In this document: piece by piece, positions 60,134-64,000 of the stretch
Layout: each line of letters starts with the position of its first letter
Numbering within the stretch: position 1 is the first letter of the stretch
Source: Echinarachnius parma
Taxonomy: Eukaryota; Echinodermata; Echinoidea; Clypeasteroida; Echinarachniidae
Length of the DNA: 64,000 nt
Reading direction: 5' to 3'
NCBI GenBank assembly: GCA_037951105.1
Contig: JBAMJV010007449.1
Location: 1 to 64,000 of the forward strand
Made by a program: the position numbers and the translations under genes
The notes under the pieces: generated by a model
Told to the model about the DNA's origin: nothing
Seen by the model: only the letters and a program-made list of their open reading frames with translations
Database searches by the model: none

Positions 60134-62531
60134 ATAAGGGGAGGGCCAATGTCGAAAAAAGTGACTTTAGGTTGCCAGATCTCCACAACAAGTTTAAACC
60201 GATTCTAATTGCAAGTATTTTTAATAAGGCAACATAATTCAGAGGTCTACCTCAAAATTTTTGTTGCGAATACCTCCAAATCCAAGATGGCGTCCAAAAA
60301 GGCAGCCGTTTTGTATTGCTATAGATAATTGGCGAGATTTCCCAAACGACACCTTATATCAAGATTATTCTGCAATCATATTAAAGAAAATTAGATTTCC
60401 TATAACCTGATACCAAACACCGTGAGGTTCAGGATATGTATCACGGTCATTTTTAGCCCCAAACTCAAATTTTATGAATTTTTCCCCCAAAATATGAAAT
60501 TATTGATTTACATAATTACATATAAATCAATAATTGTATTAGCAGTCAATCTAATACTTTTCAAAAAACTGTCCAATGATATCGACAATACACCCTGACA
60601 ATTTCAAATGTATATCGTATCTGAACAACAAGTTATAGTACTTTGAAGTCAGCATTAGCTATCCACAAAATGGGTAGTTTTGCATGATTTCTCATGCTAT
60701 ACAGGGTGTCTCAAAAATGTGTAATCTTAATAAGAGGATTTGTATACCAAATGATTGCGTCAATCTCGGGACACCTTCAGTTCCAGTTATGAACAAATAC
60801 AAAAAGAAACACAATTTCTTGTAATATGATGAATATTTCACCATCATTATGTATAGTCCGCGTAGATGTTGTGTCTGTCCTGTATTTGTTTAACTGCATT
60901 TATCATAAATCAAACGCTAAAAATGAACTTAATTCCACTCCACATGAAGCATTCCAGTCAGCTGCATACTGACGCGCATGCCATGCATATTGCGAATTCG
61001 AATCATACTGGGTGTCCATGATGTGTTTAAAACAGTATCAAGATCATGCTCATTATCTCTAATAAGTGTCTTACTGAAGGACTGAAGTACACAATATTCG
61101 GGACATACTGTAATATGTGCAGAGCGTATCTAGCTTCGAACACCATCTTGATCGCGAGGAACGCACCCTTCATGCCCCTCATATCTTATTACATGTACCT
61201 GCATGGAGACCATAAAGGTCTATACAATTTGTCTGACTCAGTATTAAAACAAAACAATCTCAATTGCTAAACTAATATGCACAACACCGAAAAGCCTCAG
61301 CAAGCCGAATGTTTATTTTTTTGCACTACACTGTACTCGTGTAACCATGGTAACAACAGCCAATTATGGACAAAGATATACCAAATCAACAAATATTTAC
61401 TTTAAAAACTTAAAAATAGCAGCTATAGGGTGTTATTTTACATGTTATTTGTTTTCCTCCATGTTCACGAGAAAACTAGGGTGCATAATGCGGCTTGTAG
61501 TAGCCAAATATATGATTTATTATATTTCTATTGTTGTTGTTACTACGGTTACAAATGTACATGGTGGTACAAAAAGTTACCCTATAAAAGATAAACCTAA
61601 TAGCCTATTCAAAGTGTTTTCCGAACCCTGAAAAAGTCTAGCTAACTGTGGTGTTCCGAATAATAATCATGTTAAAAACATAATTATCAAGATATGGTCG
61701 ATCCAACTGTAAATGACGAGCGCCTCCCATTCGAATATTGCACTATGCACTTTGCATGATGGATTTATTATTGCAGTGAAATTACCGATACACTATTTTC
61801 GTGTACTATTGCAAACCGACGGCGGCATATTTATAACATAAAAGAAGAAAACTGAAGGTTTTGCTGAAAAATGGTATCAACAATATGTCATTATTTAGGA
61901 GAAATTCTTGAATAAAGTCCGTAAACAAGAATTACATTTATTGGGGCACCCTGTATAGTGTTCGAAATCGTACAAATTGGCTGTATTTGTCGATATCAAA
62001 TGCTGAGTTCCAAGAACTATAACTTTTTGTTCAGATACAATATACACTTGAAATTTTTAGAGAGTATTGTTAATATAATTGGACAGTTTTTCGAAAAGTA
62101 TTAATTGAACTGCTAATGCAATTATTGATATATGCCGCATTATGTAAATCAATAATTTCATATTTTTGGGAAAAAATGCCTAAAATTTGAGTTTGGGGCT
62201 AAAAATTACCGTGTTACATATTCCGAAACCCATTGTGTTTGGTATCAGATTATAGGAAATTTGATTGTCTTTAATATGACTGCAAAATCATGCCTATTCC
62301 AGGTGTTGTTTGTGAAATATTGCCAATAATCTATAGCAAGTCAAAACGACTACTTTTTTGGACGCCATCTTGGATTTGAAGGTGTTCGCAACAAAATGTT
62401 TGAGGTAGACCTCCGAATTAATTTGTCTCACTAAAAATACTTGCAAATAAAATTGGTTTAAACTTGTTGTGGAGATCTGGCAACCTAAGTCCTTAAGGAA
62501 GCCACTTTTTCGATGTTGGCCCTCCCCTTAT
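60134..62531. mobile_element. 2.4-kb long-inverted-repeat (foldback) element
   Basis: Arms of about 560 bp (60134-60695 and 61965-62531) are inverted copies with moderate divergence, including TCCAAGATGGCGTCCAAAAA, AGCCCCAAACTCAAATTTTA and CCAGATCTCCACAACAAGTT. Outer ends ATAAGGGGAGGGCCAA and TTGGCCCTCCCCTTAT. The middle (60697-61958) has its own termini. No transposase recognised. Confidence 0.88.
60697..61958. mobile_element. CTATACAGGGTG inner element
   Basis: Begins CTATACAGGGTGTCTCAAAA and ends TTGGGGCACCCTGTATAG, an inverted repeat typical of DNA transposons. Either inserted in the foldback element or its core. Two short frames inside (61046-61270, 61347-61631) are unrecognised. Confidence 0.6.
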
Positions 62532-62879
62532 AAGGTCAAAGATTCATGACTCCTGCACATATGCACTATGGTCAACAACAAAAAAAGAGAAACTTGTTTA
62601 TAGCCTCGAGAATTTGCACTTATATTAAGGGGTGGAAATTCTTCTAGAAATTAACCATTGATTTTGACGCAATTTATAGCAAATATTTGCAAATGTTTGT
62701 TGTGAGAACGTGAATTTAAGCACTTTTGCAGTTGTTCCATTTATATCCAGAAATTGAGTACCTCCTTTAGGGAACCTTGGGAAATGGTAGGGGAAAACCC
62801 CTTCTGTTTGATTGGAATGCCATGTGTTCAAAAAGTTGACCATGTCTTGGACAACTGTTCAAATTTGGAACCAAACGTG

Positions 62880-63240
62880 TCTTATCAATAGATTAATAAC
62901 CGTCTTTTAAACAGGCCTGCCCAACAGGCGTTGTATAGCATTCTGACCTTGTCCTTGTCAAAGGATTCTACCCTCTCTAAGTCTAGATGGTAATAATCGG
63001 GGTAGTGTCTGAACAATGACCCAGTGAGTTGTGGTAAGCCAGGGATTTATTTTATAACATTTTTACAAAAATTTAATTAATGCAAAAATTATAAATCTGA
63101 TCTTTTTTTTCCTGTTAAAAACTAAACTGTCTTATCAATATATTAATAACTGTCAAACAGTCATTGTAGCGTCCCGACCATGTCCGATTAGGATTCTACC
63201 CTCTGTCCGTTTAGATAGTAATCGGGGTCAGACCGGGTGG
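62880..63240 (-). repeat. 250-bp tandem duplication carrying an exon-like frame
   Basis: CTTATCAATAxATTAATAACxGTC begins each unit (62881, 63131), and GGATTCTACCCTCT and TAATCGGGGT recur. The left unit has an intact - strand frame; the right unit has stops in it. Confidence 0.85.
62900..63046 (-). CDS. Unrecognised exon-like open frame
   Basis: The - strand reads PQLTGSLFRHYPDYYHLDLE, RVESFDKDKVRMLYNACWAG, LFKRRLLIY, then stop. The composition (Tyr, Asp, Trp, Cys, balanced charges) looks like real protein, unlike neighbouring frames. An AG acceptor-like GTCATTGTTCAG lies within; no convincing donor is seen. Upstream of the SMURF WW1 exon on the same strand, but the peptide does not resemble the SMURF C2 domain. 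Could be an exon of another gene, a transposon remnant or chance. Confidence 0.35.
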
Positions 63241-63270
63241 CGTCCGGACAACATTTGGGTAAGGGCCTGT

Positions 63271-63596
63271 TATGCCTCAGTCACATTTGCTCTACGGCTA
63301 GGATACGGCGGCCATCGGCCTCCTAAATCGAGAGATACATGCGGCGGCCTAAGAGGATCTGTGGTGGCCTCAAGGTCACCCTAAGGCGTATCCCTATCTT
63401 GCCGTAGCAGTTAGTGTGTATGGCAGCCGCAGGTTTTCTGTCCCCACAAATGCAAAATACGCTGTGCGGCTACCCTAACATATTATGTGACTGATACAGT
63501 ATGTGGCCGTGGGAATGCTGCGGCGGCCTAATAATTGCTATTGGCCATAGATATTTTAGACCCCATGGCCGCGGCGGGAAATGTGACTGAGGCATA
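63271..63596. mobile_element. TATGCCTCAGTCACATTTGC MITE
   Basis: TATGCCTCAGTCACATTT mirrors AAATGTGACTGAGGCATA, about 326 bp, GC-rich interior with many GCGGCC motifs (CGGCGGCC, GCGGCGGCC). Confidence 0.9.
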
Positions 63597-63634
63597 AAGA
63601 CTGTGTGGGGTAAATCTCACCTGGTGAAGTCCCA

Positions 63635-63758
63635 GGAATATTGACCCAACCAGTGTTAAGGATGAGGAATATTGACCCAATCAGTGTTAAGGATGAGGAA
63701 TATTGACCCAATCAGTGTTAAGGATGAGGAATATTGACCCAATCAGTGCTAAAGATGA
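63635..63758. repeat. 31-bp tandem repeat, four units
   Basis: Four copies of GGAATATTGACCCAATCAGT plus GTTAAGGATGA, the first with an A-to-C change and the last with two changes. Confidence 0.95.
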
Positions 63759-64000
63759 ATTCCAGTTTTGGGAAAGAAGCAGAATACATCTATATTGATC
63801 ATTATTGTTGAATAAGTATCGAAATAGGGCTTGTGTGTTAAAATCGGAACCTAAGCATCGTTAAATACAGAAATATCGGAAGAAATCCAATATCCGCCTG
63901 TGAAATTTATAAATCCACCGCCAGTTCGGACCTGTCCACGCCGCTAGCGCTGGGGGAGATATCGACAAGCTGGGGACAAGCCCGTAAAAACGAACACCTC

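Noticed and set aside
55773-64000. Search for SMURF C2-domain exons
   Set aside because: No - strand segment with C2 wording and a suitable donor phase was found; they are inferred to lie beyond the window.

Overview
This is AT-rich metazoan nuclear DNA: spliced genes with long introns, dense palindromic miniature transposons, non-LTR retrotransposon scraps and tRNA-derived SINEs. Gene content (a GPANK1-type protein, a CMP-sialic-acid-transporter-type SLC35A protein and a SMURF-type HECT ligase) and the repeat style suggest a marine invertebrate deuterostome, most like a sea urchin. The species is inference; no diagnostic sequence was searched.

Layout. (1) 1-5000: a GPANK1-like gene on the + strand, essentially one coding exon (3287-4417). 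A possible divergent first exon lies on the - strand (1883-1972). Two inverted copies of one repeat (521-899, 2610-2999) flank the presumed shared promoter. (2) 5000-9000: a reverse-transcriptase relic, nested MITEs and TG/G-rich microsatellites. (3) 9012-25724: an SLC35A1-like nucleotide-sugar transporter on the + strand. A 13-nt initiator exon, a candidate 42-nt microexon and a huge first intron full of transposons precede five main exons. (4) 25725-38062: 3' flanks of two convergent genes, palindromic MITEs and a tRNA-Ala-like relic. (5) 38063-55772: eleven exons of a SMURF E3 ligase on the - strand, running from the first WW domain to the stop; C2-domain exons were not found and probably lie beyond the right edge. 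(6) 55800-64000: duplicated WW1-exon relics, a 2.85-kb nested transposon, a 2.4-kb long-inverted-repeat element and an unexplained exon-like open frame near 62.9-63.0 kb.

The most striking observation is the number of decayed tandem copies of exon pieces, with their splice sites, beside the true exons of two unrelated genes. In SLC35A1 the first membrane exon is present three times and the 220-bp exon is partly repeated twice. In SMURF at least six of eleven exons have neighbouring partial copies, and the last exon is followed by roughly six or seven degenerate copies. Several copies remain open and in frame. A second theme is nesting of transposons into transposons, where paralogous empty sites let insertion boundaries and target duplications be read directly.

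The three recognisable genes show no shared pathway: RNA-associated G-patch protein, Golgi CMP-sialic acid import, and ubiquitin ligation in TGF-beta/BMP signalling and cell polarity.
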